This document shows positions 35,651 through 46,385 of a stretch of DNA of 64,000 nucleotides, piece by piece. Location: the NCBI GenBank assembly GCA_964036665.1, contig OZ038528.1, positions 14,080,501 to 14,144,500 on the forward strand. Reading direction: 5' to 3'. Numbering within the stretch: the first letter of the stretch is position 1; every line of letters begins with the position of its first letter. Under the pieces are notes generated by a model, which ran no database searches, was not told the origin of the DNA, and saw only the letters and a program-made list of their open reading frames with translations. A program made the translations under genes and the position numbers. Origin of the DNA: Gordius sp. MW1 (lineage: Eukaryota; Nematomorpha; Gordioida; Gordea; Gordiidae).

Positions 35651-36303
35651 AACCCCACGAATGTGGGACCAAATAACTGATAAAGAAGAAAACTATTTTT
35701 TGTCACCTTTTTATTTGCAAAAGATCTAGAATTAAATTAAAAATTTTAAAAATAAGACAAAATTAATGCTTGAAATTTAAAATCGTTATTTTGGGCCCGG
35801 CAATTCGGACAGCATTAAAGGGTTGGGCTGGCCTTGGCGGGCAATTTAGTTATCAAACCGTGATGGGTTCTAGCGTAAACTGTAGGCAAATATAATCAAT
35901 GATAAGGGTATCAATTCCTCTATAGAATGAGGAACATTAGAATAAATAGTCATTTGATTTTTCATTTGTCCAGCCATTGTCAATTAGAGATTTCACCTGA
36001 AGTCGGTGAATTACCTAATTCGTTAATATTACCAATTCATTCCAGCAATGACTTGACATCCTATTTTTTAAATTCTAATCTCTTGACTTGAGTATGGAAA
36101 AACTACGATCATTGATGCATGTGTTTTCAGAATACAAAAAATGTGGTTAAAGCTTTTTGCCAAAAATTTAATTAAAAAAAAAATAAAAAAAATTTAAGGT
36201 ATTTATAAGAGAGTCATTTATTTGACTAAATAATTGTAACTAATTTAATATTTTTTTTATATCAATTTTTAACTTTCTAGCTAAGGGGAGGGGACGCCCC
36301 TTG
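35651..36303. other. RTE tail and AT-rich spacer
   Basis: The first 60 bp continue the RTE 3' end. A GGGCCCGGC patch at about 35790 and a GGGCTGGCC patch at 35825 resemble decayed hAT termini. No gene was seen. Confidence 0.35.
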
Positions 36304-37103
36304 CAGAGATCAGATTGCCCGGCCCGCTGCCCGAACAGGCCCGGCCCGGCCCGTGGGCCGGGTCGGGCCGGGCAACTGTCATAAATTTTTATTTTCGGGC
36401 GGGCGCGAAGAAGATAGGATTCGGGCAATTCGGGCTTAATGAGATTTTTTAGATAGCGTATTTTTTTGTTACTTTTCATTAAATTGCATATGAAAATGCT
36501 AAAAAATCGCCATCCGTCCCTAAGTTATTTTTACAATTTTTGCCAGAACCCCTTTATTTCCATCAAGTCCCTAGCTAGGTTATGGAAAGGATTAAATTAT
36601 TTATATTTATGCAGCCCTTTCATTGTTCGTAATTCGCATGTGCCGTCTATACATAGTACATAATCGTCACGCCCAAATTGATACAACGCCTGAAAGTGTT
36701 AAATTTCAATATAATATCATTTAATTTTTTTAACAAATGATTTAACATGGCTTTTCTAATTCGCCTTTAGTATTCCCTTATCACTCATCGCTATCGCAAA
36801 GCTCAAATATTTTAGAAAGACCATATACTACGTTTTTTGACCAATTATGATTAAAATTAAAGCACAAAAGTTTCATTTGAAAAAATCATTCGACTTTTAA
36901 ATATTGAAAGAATTTGAGGTCGCAAAATTCGGGCCTAACAGGCAAATTTAATATTTCGGGCCGGGCATTTCGGGTAGCATTAATGTTTCGGGCGGGCTCG
37001 GGCGGACACCAGAAGGGTTCGGGCGGGCTCGGGCGGGCAATGAGGTTAGAGAATTGAACCGGGCCGGGTTCGGGCAGAAAATTCCTAACAAATCTGACCT
37101 CTG
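36304..37103. mobile_element. Non-autonomous hAT element (about 800 bp), GGGC-rich ends
   Basis: The left end CAGAGATCAGATT and the right end AATCTGACCTCTG form a 13-bp inverted repeat with one mismatch, starting with the hAT-type CAGAG. Next to each end are runs of CGGGCGGGC/GGCCCGGCCCG words. Flanks GCCCCTTG and CCCTTGGC share CCCTTG but are offset, so the target duplication is only suggestive. The interior has no transposase. Confidence 0.55.
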
Positions 37104-38040
37104 CCCTTGGCTACGCCACTCATCCCCATTATTGTTGATAACAATAGGTGATACTAGTGGTAGGAAAAGGCGTGAGTCAAGCTCAGGTCAACCTTAGGCT
37201 TGGTTGGGGCCCGTCTTAATATACGATTCAACTTCATGGCGCCATTTTTTTGTTTGTATAAATATGCGATATACATGTCGTGGCGTGGAATCAACAATTT
37301 AGGTTTAGTTACCATATGAATATGCATTAATAAGCTAACTAAAGGATAAATATTTGTTTTACGAGCAAAAACACACAAACAGAACAAAAATGAAGTGACG
37401 CTCGTATTAAGACGCGGCTATGTTTTAACATGCATTCGCATTCGCTTTTTTAATCTAGAGTCAAAATCGCGTATTGAGACGCACCCTTAGAGGTTCCTTG
37501 AAACCCTCTAAGGTCTTTAAGAAACGTTAAGCTCTGCATGGAGGTTTAAAGTAAAAATTGACCTTAAACTTCGAGGTCAATTGAGAAGCCTAAAGCTTAG
37601 GTTAGAGCGTAAAATTAACCTAAACGCTATTAAGTTGATCAATATATAGCCTAAACCTTTAGGTTTATTTAATTGACCTAAGGCCAATAATTTTTTATAT
37701 ATTGTAAAATTTCAACTTAATTAGGGTCTTTAGCACTTTGTCTTATTTTTCACATATATACTATAAAATAGAAATTTAAATATTTATTCCAATTGAATAT
37801 AAGGGAAACTGACAATTAAATTTTAATTTTTTCTAATTATTGAATTTTTGAGGAAGAAATCTAGATTTGTGTTCTTAATTTACACCTACCTCTATAAATT
37901 GTTTTATTTTTAATTTCCACCATTTTATAACATATTCCTTTTTTTGTGTGCGATGTATGTGCGATGTAGCGTGACCAATATTTCACATATAGAAGATAGA
38001 AGTAACTAGATACAAACAAATACAACCACTATCAGTCACG
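37104..38040. other. Spacer between hAT end and element A
   Basis: It begins with TTGGCTACGCCACT (37107-37120), a hAT right terminus whose left partner I could not identify. At 37490-37690 there is a patch of repeated CCTAAA/TTAGG-type words (TTAGGTTAGAG, CCTAAACCTTTAGG). No gene was seen. Confidence 0.4.
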
Positions 38041-38045
38041 CCACC

Positions 38046-38217
38046 TATAGAATATCCGGTTTATTAGGTAACATATAAGAAACAAAACAAAAGGTGACTG
38101 ATGGTAATTACAATAACACGTTTAAATAGACATTCAATTTACAACCAATTAACAATCAATTAACATTACATTTCAATTCGAACGCTCAAGGTCAAGATAG
38201 TATTTGCATACATTACA
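38046..38217 (-). repeat. Element A 3' LTR
   Basis: On the coding (minus) strand it starts TGTAATGTATGC and ends TTCTATA. It is identical by eye to the copy at 41731-41902. The polypurine tract lies immediately before it, at about 38219-38230. Confidence 0.92.
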
Positions 38218-38229
38218 TTACTCCCCCTT

Positions 38230-39435
38230 TTAAAGTTGCCCTACATCGTATCGATCAGGTGGTTTGGATACCCTTTTGTGTTCTAGAATGTTTCGCTCGG
38301 ACACCGCACCTTGGTCAATCGTTGTTCTTTCCCGTAATTGATCTCCGTGTTTTCTTCTTGTATTTCCGTCTATATTAACGTCATACGTAGTCGAACTTGT
38401 TCGTGCTTCTACAAGTCCTTCCCTCCATCCCGGACTTGTGTCATTATGTACCCACACCTGCTGCTCGGGTTCGAAGAATCTTTCTTGGGTCCATCGGTTT
38501 TTATAGTACTTTTGTTTCCAGATCGATTCTTCAACCTTGTCGCTAGTCGTTCTTCTGAGCTGGTCTAGCGTCGTACGAATCCTGCGATTGAACATCGCCT
38601 CAGCCGGGCTAATACCTGTAGTCACGTTTTGACTACTATGCATGCTCATTAATACTTGTAGTAAGTTTAACGAGTCATTAACCCCCGACTTTTTATTCGC
38701 ATAAAACTTACTTTTAATAGTTCTAATATATCTCTCGGCTAAACCATTAGTTTTGGGGTGGTAGGGCGGTCCCGTAAATTGAACTATGCCATTGTTTTTA
38801 CAAAAAATTTTAAATTCCGTAGATTTAAATTGCGGACCATTGTCACTGACAATATATCTAGGTAACCCAAAACGCGCAAAAATTGTCCTTAAATTTTGGA
38901 TAATTTTTGTTGAGTCTATCTCGCCCAGCACCATTACTTCGGGCCATTTTGTAAAAGCATCAATGCAAACTAACCAATACTTCTTATTAATGGGCCCCGC
39001 TAGATCTATGTGAACCCGTTCCCAAGGCTTGTTAGGAACGTTCCAAGCGTATAGAGGTACCTCTTTAATGTTTGGTCGTTCTTCTTGGCAATATTTACAA
39101 GTATTAACGTATTTTTCTATGTCTACGTCAATATTATTCCAGTACACATAGTATCTCCCTAATGACTTCATAGCCACGATTCCCGGATGACCATCATGTA
39201 AAATTTTAAGAATATCTGGCCTTAATTTTTCCGGAATTATAAGTCGATCTTTATAAAATAAAAGATTATTTTCGAAAGAAATGTAATTTCTTAATTGCAG
39301 GTATTTTCGCACGTTATCGTTATTTGAAGAGCCTTGCCATCTATTTTTAAATTGCTCTATAACTTCTTTTAGTAAATTATCTTTTATTGTTTCCTCTACA
39401 ATATTTTTGGTATTCAAAGTCAAGTCATCGATTAA
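38230..39435 (-). pseudogene. Element A integrase
   Basis: An open frame of about 397 codons. The HHCC zinc site reads HDGHPGIVAMKSLGRYYVYW and then CKYCQ. The catalytic core has the first Asp in VHIDLAGPI, the second in VSDNGPQFKS and the Glu in NGLAERYIRTIK, the D,D-35-E triad of retroviral-type integrases. A basic C-terminal region follows. The domain itself is intact, but it is separated from RNase H by a stop codon just upstream (about 39436), so a fusion polyprotein could not be made directly. Confidence 0.9.
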
Positions 39436-40011
39436 TTATAATTTAATTCTTCGTATATCATTATCGATGTTTAAATTATGAGGTGAATCCTTTGGGCATA
39501 ACCGAGAAAGTGCATCAGCACACTGATTAGATTTCCCTGGGATGTATTTTATTTCATAATCATATTGAAGTAATTTAATTGCCCATCTTAGTAACCTATT
39601 ATTAGTTATTTTACTAAGATCCCGGGTTGTCCCAAAAATATTTATAAGAGGGTGGTGATCTGTCTGAATTGTGAATTTACGACCATAAATATACTGATGG
39701 AATTTATTTATCGCATAAATTGCTGCCGATGCCTCTCTGTCGATGACAGAGTAATTTTTCTCAGCGGGATTTAGGGAACGAGAGGCGTAGGCAATAGGTT
39801 TTTCTTGGCCTGAGGAAAATTTATGGGCTATAACTGCTCCTAGACTTAAATCTGACGCGTCGATTGAAATTATGATAGGCAATTCTTTTTGATATGGCAC
39901 TATAGTTTTTCTGTTAGAAATTATAGTTTTAACTTTTTCAAAAGTTAATTTTTCTAAGTCGCCCCATACCCATTTTGTTTTATGGAAGTTAATTTGTATA
40001 AAGGAGCGCAA
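39436..40011 (-). pseudogene. Element A RNase H
   Basis: An open frame of 191 codons with IISIDASDLSLGAVIAH (first catalytic Asp), NYSVIDREASAAIYAI (catalytic Glu region), IQTDHHPLI and the end motif KSNQCADALSR, the usual chain of the gypsy RNase H and tether. It is shifted by one frame from the RT ahead of it (junction near 40012), so this copy is broken there. Confidence 0.9.
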
Positions 40012-40012
40012 T

Positions 40013-40933
40013 TTACCTGAAGTTTGGGGATAAAGTTTCTAAATAGTTTACCAACCCAAGAAAAGAACGAAGTTCCTTTTTGTTTTCTGGTGTTTTAAAA
40101 CTTTTAATCTTTAGAACCTTATCCTCACTCGCTGTTATACCTTCACTATTAATAATATGTCCTAAGTATTTGACAGACTTTTTAAATAGTTGCATTTTTG
40201 TTTGAGATGTTGTTAAACCAACAGTTTGAAAGAGATTTAATACTGTTATTAATTTGTATAAGTGATCCTTTTCGTTTTTACCGCTAATTATAACATCGTC
40301 CATAAAGACGCTCACCCCGGGTATGTTATTAACCAATTGTCTCATAAACCTATGAAAGATAATCGGCGCTGTTGTAAGCCCAAACGGTAATCTCTTATAA
40401 CGAAAATATCCTATATGCGTTGATATGTTTAAATATTTCCTTGATTTTTCATCAAGTTCAAGCTGTAAAAAGGCATCCTTGAGATCAATGATAGAAAAAA
40501 TTTTACCTCCGGCTATTCTTTCAGCCACGTCGCTGAAAGTCGGTAAAATATCCTGATCTTTAGCCAAGTGTTGATTTATGGTTAAACGAAAATCACCACA
40601 TATACGCACCTGCCCTGTTTTCTTCTTAACATTTACCGTTGGCGTAGCCCATTTAATCGGCGTTAAAGTAGGATTAACTTTTTCAATGACGTCTTCGTTA
40701 AGTAGCCGTTGTAGTTCATCTTCTACAGCTTGTCGTAGTGGAAACGGTACTCTTCTTGCTGCAAACATTTTTGGCATCGCGTTATCATTGATTTCGAGCG
40801 TCACTGAAATCTTTTCTTTTCCTAATTTTTCGCAAAAGACGTGGGGAAATTGTTTTATAATTGCATGTACATTTGAAGGTATTTCAATAATATAATTTAG
40901 GCAAACCAACTTTGGTAAAGTTAAGTTAAATTT
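40013..40933 (-). pseudogene. Element A reverse transcriptase
   Basis: An open frame in the same phase as gag-protease but separated from it by one TAA (40934). Landmarks are RVPFPLRQAVEDELQRLL, VRICGDFRLTINQHL, FSIIDLKDAFLQLELDE, YKRLPFGLTTAPIIFHRFM and VSVFMDDVIISG. The catalytic box is FMDD rather than the commoner YxDD, which is still compatible with activity. The frame closes at NYLETLSPNFR, just where the connection to RNase H begins. Confidence 0.92.
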
Positions 40934-41730
40934 TTAGATAAATGGCATACCGAATATTGCTGAACCTTTACCTTTGATGACATAAATATCTAAATACTTT
41001 GTCACACCACCAACGTCCACCTTCACTTTGATTTTACCGAGTGTTGAAATAGCCGTTCTACCATAGCCGTATATATTCGGAGCTTGGTAAAGTTTAGGCT
41101 TGCCGATTCGAGACCACGTTATTTCATCAATGACGCTACATGCCGCACCCGTATCGAAGATCATTTCATAGGGCACATCGTTAATTCGTACGTTGATGTG
41201 AGCTTTGGTGTGCTGATCGAAGTCGTGGTTGATGGCTGATAACGTATTCATCACCGTTCTACAATTTTTTGCTAAATGGTTTGGTTTCCCACACCGATAA
41301 CATTTAGGGGGTGGCTTTTTCCTAAGTGTGCTAAATTTAGGAAAATGTACATCTCTTTTGTTGAAGTTATTAAACGCCTGCTTAACCTTGTTTACTTCAA
41401 CAGCCCCCGATGTTTCGTGTTCTACCGAATCTAACGCCAATGCTAGATTAACTGTTTCTTCGAAACTTATGTTACCACTCGGATACTTAGCTCTTAACTC
41501 AATGTTAAGCCTTGGTAAGTTACATCCTAGGACAAATATATCCTTTAATACCTCGTCTAGATTATTTTCAAATTTACAATTTTTCAAAAGAAATTTCAAA
41601 CGAATACTAAATTCAATAATACTTTCGTTATTTCTAATTGCCTTATAAAATTGTTCTCTATGATGATAAATAGAAAACTTATTGGCGAATATACTCCTAA
41701 GGGCATTAATTATCCCATCCTCGTCGCCAT
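40934..41730 (-). pseudogene. Element A gag (5'-deleted) and protease
   Basis: The frame is open right up to the 5' LTR. About 95 residues of the capsid C-terminal part (FYKAIRNNESIIEFSIRLKF) are followed by one zinc knuckle, CYRCGKPNHLAKNC, and an aspartic protease with active site MIFDTGAACSVID and flap-like IYGYGR. The N-terminal half of gag expected in this family is absent. Coding begins directly after the primer-binding site, as if the region between leader and mid-gag had been deleted. Confidence 0.85.
41712..41730 (-). promoter_or_regulatory. Element A primer-binding site
   Basis: On the minus strand the sequence just inside the 5' LTR reads (A)TGGCGACGAGGATGGGAT. A PBS starting with TGG within 1-2 bp of the LTR is standard for tRNA-primed LTR elements, and several gypsy lineages use similar sequence. 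The matching tRNA was not identified. Confidence 0.75.
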
Positions 41731-41902
41731 TATAGAATATCCGGTTTATTAGGTAACATATAAGAAACAAAACAAAAGGTGACTGATGGTAATTACAATA
41801 ACACGTTTAAATAGACATTCAATTTACAACCAATTAACAATCAATTAACATTACATTTCAATTCGAACGCTCAAGGTCAAGATAGTATTTGCATACATTA
41901 CA
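41731..41902 (-). repeat. Element A 5' LTR
   Basis: 172 bp, identical by eye to 38046-38217. It is followed at its outer side by the second copy of the CCACC target duplication. Confidence 0.92.
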
Positions 41903-41914
41903 CCACCCTCAACA

Positions 41915-42295
41915 GTGTTTCCAAATTTGTGCATTATTTGGATTAAAATAATTTTAACTATCCCAAACCCAATAACTTCGTGTTTATGCGACAGATCGTT
42001 CTCATTGCTAAAACAGATTAAAACTTATCGTTCCACAAAGGTTTCTTCCTTAGCTTTATTGAGCTTGGAACAAGACTTTATAGATGTTGTTCCCCCGGAT
42101 AATATTATAAATTCATTTGTAACTTCGAGTGAAAGGCGTAATGAACTGCTAACACTTTCAAAATATATTAAAATATTATTGAATTCACGAAAACCCCATC
42201 ATGGATTTTTGTCCATCTCATATGCTTTTTGTTTAACATATCTTGCATATTTTTATGCACCATATTCACATATAAAGCCAATGATGTTCGAATAG
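41915..42295 (+). pseudogene. hAT transposase C-terminal remnant
   Basis: The frame begins FPNLCIIWIKIILTIPNPIT and continues SCLCDRSFSLLKQIKTY, STKVSSLALLSLEQDFIDV and then RRNELL. This is the same terminal hAT block as at 13659-13892, better preserved here. Downstream the frame runs on into non-conserved sequence. The catalytic N-terminal and middle parts are absent. Confidence 0.75.
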
Positions 42296-43004
42296 TGGCT
42301 TGCACACCATCCCCCCCCCCGTCATTAATGATACCCCATCATAAGTTTGAGCAGAACATATTGCTTTTAAATTTATATTAATAAAAAATTCCTGAATTTT
42401 ATTGACAATTGTTAATGCATCCTTTCAAGGTATAAAAATCCTAAAAAAATTCCTTATGTGCGTCATTGCACAAACTTTTAGTTGTTCTGTGCAGTGTGCA
42501 TCTCACATCTCTAATCATCTAAAATTATTAAGTAAAATTTTGATTCATTTAATTTTGACAGAATATTTTTAAGGATCATTTTAGCCGTTCAATTTATTAG
42601 TTCATTTTAAACTTTTGGTAGTGTAAAGGGGGTTTGTGTAAATAAATCTATAATATCATCTGGGACCATAACTTTTGGATACTCATTCTCGCATTTGTGA
42701 ATTTGATTTCACAATTAAGTTGTTTTATATTTATGTTATAATTTCGCCTTTTGTGGTCCTAACCTTAAAAAAGGCTTTTAAATGTTGTCATTGTTTTCCT
42801 GATATAAGTGCTGCCAATATCGCATATGTAAAATAAGATTTGTTATATATATGGCCAAGATTTTTTTGGGGTTGTGACAATACAAGATTTTCATAAAAAC
42901 TTTGCTGTATAGTTTTTTTACTACTTGTATTATTCTTTGTAATATCAAAGTTTTCTTGTCAATATCCCTGTTCCACTTTGTGCTCTTTTACAATTCATTT
43001 ATAC

Positions 43005-43222
43005 CAGTGGCGTAAATGATGTTTTTTGATTATTAACTTAATTAAATGGGTTAAAATATTATAGTTTAGTTACATCAAAAACTTTAAGACACTTATAAAA
43101 ACATAGAAACATAATATATACATCTAATTCAATTTGATTTAATTTTTGACAAAATGCGTTGTAAAATTTTTTTTTTGCTAGATCCCCCCGCCCCTCTCGC
43201 GAAAATCCTGGCTACGCGCCTG
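43005..43222. mobile_element. Nested hAT-type MITE (218 bp) with proven empty site
   Basis: It starts CAGTGGCGTA and ends TACGCGCCTG and is flanked by ATTTATAC at 42997-43004 and 43223-43230. The sister hAT at about 14770 has the same surrounding sequence with a single ATTTATAC and no insert, so it shows the empty target. The insert is non-coding. Confidence 0.88.
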
Positions 43223-43499
43223 ATTTATACACAAAAACTTTTTATATTGTCTTGGTATCATCATTTAAACTACATTACTCTGTTTCATTTGTGAATAAAT
43301 CTTATTTATTTTATCCCCTATAAACTGAGAGATCTTAAATATGGACTTATTTAGAACTTTAAACCAGTGTGATGTTATAAGAAAAAATACACAAAGTAGT
43401 AGCGGAATTTTAAGCTTGACTAACGTTTATGGGGAAAAAATGTTCAATTGCGTTTGACCCCTTCAAAACAAAAAGGCTAGCTACGCCACTGCTCATGAG

Positions 43500-44430
43500 T
43501 GAGGAGGTGATACTTATCGCTCGTTGACGTATTTTTTAGCGTTTCGTATTGAATTCCATCTTCATAAACCCTTTTTCTTTCAGGAACTTTTCTTTTAAGA
43601 TTCATAACAAGTGAACGATGTTGTCTAGCGATTTCTTCTACAGGTATTTCTTTGCAATCTTTAATCTTCCATAAACTTTTTCGCTATATGAGCAAAGAGT
43701 CAATTTGACTAAAATGCTTCCACTTCTATAAGTCTACGATCTTCGCGTTTTTGATATTAACGATCGCCGTGTCGTATGCTTGGGATGCTTGGGGAAATAC
43801 TTCCCCTTCTTTGTTCTTCAGACCATGCCCAGAGCCTCCAGGATTTTATTCACACCCGAGGCGATCTTTCCATATGTTGGCGTTAAAATCTGCCAATTAA
43901 TTAGCTTTTCTTCATGTCCTATTTTGTATTTTTCTTTTTTAGCGAATTAAAGATTATGTCTATATCTGATCCCATTCACCCAATTTGGGGAGCTTACGCG
44001 CATATAAGGGTTAGGAGGCCCCCTTGATTCGCAATATTCACTCATATTAACCCATATGAACAACGCTAGATTTTCACCTTGTCCTTAAACAATTCCCATA
44101 GGACGATACAGATCAGATCCCGTGTTTACGCTTTGATGACCCATTGTAGAATATTTTGTGTCCTTCTCCTAACTCCCGAGCTTTAGTCACATTCCAGTTC
44201 CACCTCGTTTCTTATAGGCGGGCGATGTCTAACTTTCTCTTTTTATTAGTTGTGCGACCTCGATGCTCTTTCTAGTCAACCTTCCCACATTTTAGCATGT
44301 TATTCGCATTCTATCCACAACTAATTTCCATTCCTGCCTTCGTTGTAAATCAGGCGGTCACCTTAGTGTGCTTTTCACATTGCACGCGCAGGATATGCAG
44401 TGCGCGTCGTTTGTGGAGGACGCCCTAGCT
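43500..44430 (-). pseudogene. RTE-like endonuclease domain, decayed
   Basis: Read on the minus strand with several frameshifts and stops, the order is typical of the APE-type endonuclease at the start of RTE elements: a segment like KLDIARL-ETRWNWNVTKARE, then HKIFYNGSS, then a GGDFNA-type region now degraded before GLKNKEGEVFPQASQAYDTA, then SQID, and a tail RQHRSLVMNLKRKVPERKR. The domain would nick target DNA to start reverse transcription. No RT follows on this strand, so it is an isolated 5' fragment. Confidence 0.6.
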
Positions 44431-44787
44431 TTCTATTATACATTTTTGTTTGAAACTATTATAGTTTTGGAGTAGATTAATTTAAAGTTTGATTTTTACG
44501 CTAAATAGTTGAAAAGAAATCAAATTCCTTATTTATTAGCTCTTAATTTACGAATCATTAGCAATCAAGTTCATTCTATATTGATATGGTAATAAAAAAA
44601 TCCAAATGTGAAATTGTATATAAGTTATGTATGTATTTATAATGTAGGGTGGGGCTCGGGTCCAGTCATCTATAATAAAAGAAGTTTGGCCCGGGTCAGG
44701 CTCGAACAAATTAGTATAAAATAAAAAGGCTGAACGGAATTCACTTTGCGTGGGCCTTGGCGGTGATGATACTAAATAACTTTGGTA
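44431..44787. other. AT-rich spacer
   Basis: A GGGTGGGGCTCGGGTCC patch at about 44646 resembles decayed hAT ends. Nothing else was recognised. Confidence 0.35.
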
Positions 44788-44869
44788 TTTTAATTGCTAT
44801 GCAATTTATGGGCTCGCTTTTTTTGTCCGTCCGTCCGTTGTCCGTTGTCCAACATGTATCTTAATTGCT

Positions 44870-44880
44870 GGTTCGATACC
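44870..44880 (+). promoter_or_regulatory. Pol III B-box-like motif
   Basis: GGTTCGATACC fits the B-box consensus GGTTCGANNCC and is followed by CGGAGAGGGCAAA, like the 3' end of a tRNA. No A box or cloverleaf was found upstream. Confidence 0.5.
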
Positions 44881-45152
44881 CGGAGAGGGCAAATTTTATT
44901 TTTTTAATTAAATTAGTATATTGTTCTTGTTTAATACCATTCATAATATAACTTTTTGACCGTGTCCTCGCTACTGACCAATGAAAAAATGACCATTGGC
45001 CAAATTGTAAATTGAAATTTTTTTTCGTTTTTGAATTGGTATATTAGGTTAACATTGACAATTACCCTATCTCCCTAGAAGGGCCTAGGCCTCTACTGAT
45101 ATGGGTCCCTGTGCCCCCCCCCCCCCTACAAAAGCCATTGCCTCTACATGTG

Positions 45153-45163
45153 GGTTCGAATCC
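45153..45163 (+). promoter_or_regulatory. Pol III B-box-like motif, tRNA-derived
   Basis: GGTTCGAATCC followed by CGGCGAGGGCAAA. It can form a weak T-arm (four pairs, one of them wobble). Another copy, GGTTCGATACC, lies at 45189-45199. They look like repeated 3' ends of a tRNA-derived SINE rather than working tRNA genes. Confidence 0.5.
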
Positions 45164-45790
45164 CGGCGAGGGCAAATTCTAAATTGCTGGTTCGATACCC
45201 GGAGAGGGCAAAAATTTTTTTTTAAATTAATATATTGTCCTTGTTAATACTATTGATAATATGATTTTTTGGCAGTCCGCTGGCTACTGACCAATATATA
45301 AAATAACGATTGGCCAAAGTGTGTCGAAATTTTTTTTCGTTTTTTTAATTGCTATATTGGGTTAACATTGATAACACGGTTCAACAAGAATAATCAACCG
45401 GCAAACTGTTTGCAGATTCTGGTAAAGTTTTTCGATGAACACAAATATGTTTTTAGTTTTTTCCCTATGCGTCAAGTTTTTTTAAATATTCGCTGTCAAA
45501 GTTGCCAAAAACGCGATTTTAGCGTTTTTCAAACGTCAATAACTTGCAAATTAGTCGGTAAAAACAGATTTAACATGTAGATATAGGGGAGAGGAATGTA
45601 TTTACAATTTTTTTTATCCTAGCACTTTTACTTTTTAAATTATATACAAAATTAATTATCCCTGTCTTTTACATTGACAAATTACACCAGACTTGAGGGA
45701 GCCCTCCCTTCTCTTCAACACTAGGAATTAAGTGCGTGTTGTTGTTGGTAATAGTAGTAGTAGAGTAGATAAACAACAACACAAACAAAC

Positions 45791-45914
45791 ACATATCTCT
45801 CTCCCTTCACCTATCTCCCCTCTTTCTCCTCCACTCCCGCCCCCTTCATGTGTGCTTGGATAGATATGGGGCGGGAGTGGAGGAGATGGAGAAAGGGGGA
45901 AAGAGATGTGTTAG
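45791..45914. repeat. Purine/pyrimidine palindrome
   Basis: TCTCCTCCACTCCCGCCCC on the left and GGGGCGGGAGTGGAGGAGA on the right (from about 45868) are perfect 19-bp inverted arms separated by about 23 bp. Imperfect pyrimidine and purine tracts extend both arms outward to about 45791 and 45914. Such a mirror of polypyrimidine and polypurine could form a hairpin or triplex. No function is evident. Confidence 0.8.
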
Positions 45915-46385
45915 TAAACAGCGCGTGTCTACTGTACTCCTTTTTCCAGACATAGCGGGACGAATTTTGATAAGGAGAGGGGGTTTACGCAAACGCCAAA
46001 TTTTAATATAAGGGTGATATAAAAAAAATAAAATAATGGACCTATAGATAAAACATTAATCTACATGAATATATTACTATTTTCACTAAATATTATAAAT
46101 GGCGTGGCAATATAGCCTCAAAAAGACTTATAAAGGGCATTTTTGGCACTTTCAACCTCGTATATATAAAAAACTAGTAATAGTAGAAAAAAACTAAAAA
46201 CAGATTATTTTTCAGCGCAAAATTCTTTGTCAGAATTATTGGTCGGATTGCGGGATGTGATCACTAAGTCAAAATTTGTAGAGCTGTGTAATTAATTATA
46301 TATAATTATAACTGCATTTATAGCGTACAGAAAATATTATATAAATAATAGCTGATTTTAGCGATATTTTATTATCTATTGAAAA
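45915..46385. other. Spacer before the gypsy array
   Basis: AT-rich with no gene. The B1 gypsy copy breaks off near 46385 in mid-RNase H, and the sequence to the left is unrelated. Confidence 0.4.

Larger units (their letters stand above)
38046..41902 (-). mobile_element. Ty3/gypsy LTR retrotransposon (element A)
   Basis: The 3.86-kb element is bounded by 172-bp LTRs (38046-38217 and 41731-41902) that look identical, and by the target duplication CCACC (38041-38045 and 41903-41907). On the minus strand the order is 5' LTR, primer-binding site, gag-protease, RT, RNase H, integrase, polypurine tract (AAAAGGGGGAG), 3' LTR. Despite the fresh LTRs, coding is broken by an in-frame TAA between protease and RT, a frameshift between RT and RNase H, and another stop before integrase. 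The gag N-terminus is missing. Confidence 0.93.
41908..43491 (+). mobile_element. hAT transposon copy, left end lost
   Basis: It shares most of its sequence with the right half of the hAT element at 12854-15149 and ends with the same TAGCTACGCCACTG (43478-43491). The left terminus is missing; element A lies immediately beside it. A broken transposase tail is at 41915-42295 and a small hAT is nested at 43005-43222. It lacks the homopolymer-rich insert seen near 15.0-15.12 kb in the sister copy. Confidence 0.75.
44788..45760. repeat. Second copy of the 23-kb repeat family, rearranged
   Basis: Segments shared with 22.9-25.0 kb are ATTGCTATGCAATTTATGGG (44790), degenerate satellite units (around 44940 and 45270, with CTGACCAATGAAAAAATGAC), and a block of roughly 380 bp (45385-45760) matching 22912-23275. 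The order differs from the first copy: here the 380-bp block follows the satellite in plus orientation. Three tRNA-like B boxes are embedded. Confidence 0.65.

Noticed and set aside
34467-37120. A large hAT running from CATTAGCGTAGCC (34467) to TTGGCTACGCCACT (37120)
   Set aside because: The termini fit, but the flanking 8-mers (GATAAATT and ATCCCCAT) do not match, so the two ends probably belong to different insertions.
38338-41648. Plus-strand ORFs of 75-106 codons across element A
   Set aside because: They are antisense to the RT, integrase and gag frames, whose motifs are unambiguous on the minus strand.
44841-45210. Functional tRNA genes
   Set aside because: Only B-box and 3' tail sequences are present; no A box, D arm or anticodon arm can be folded.
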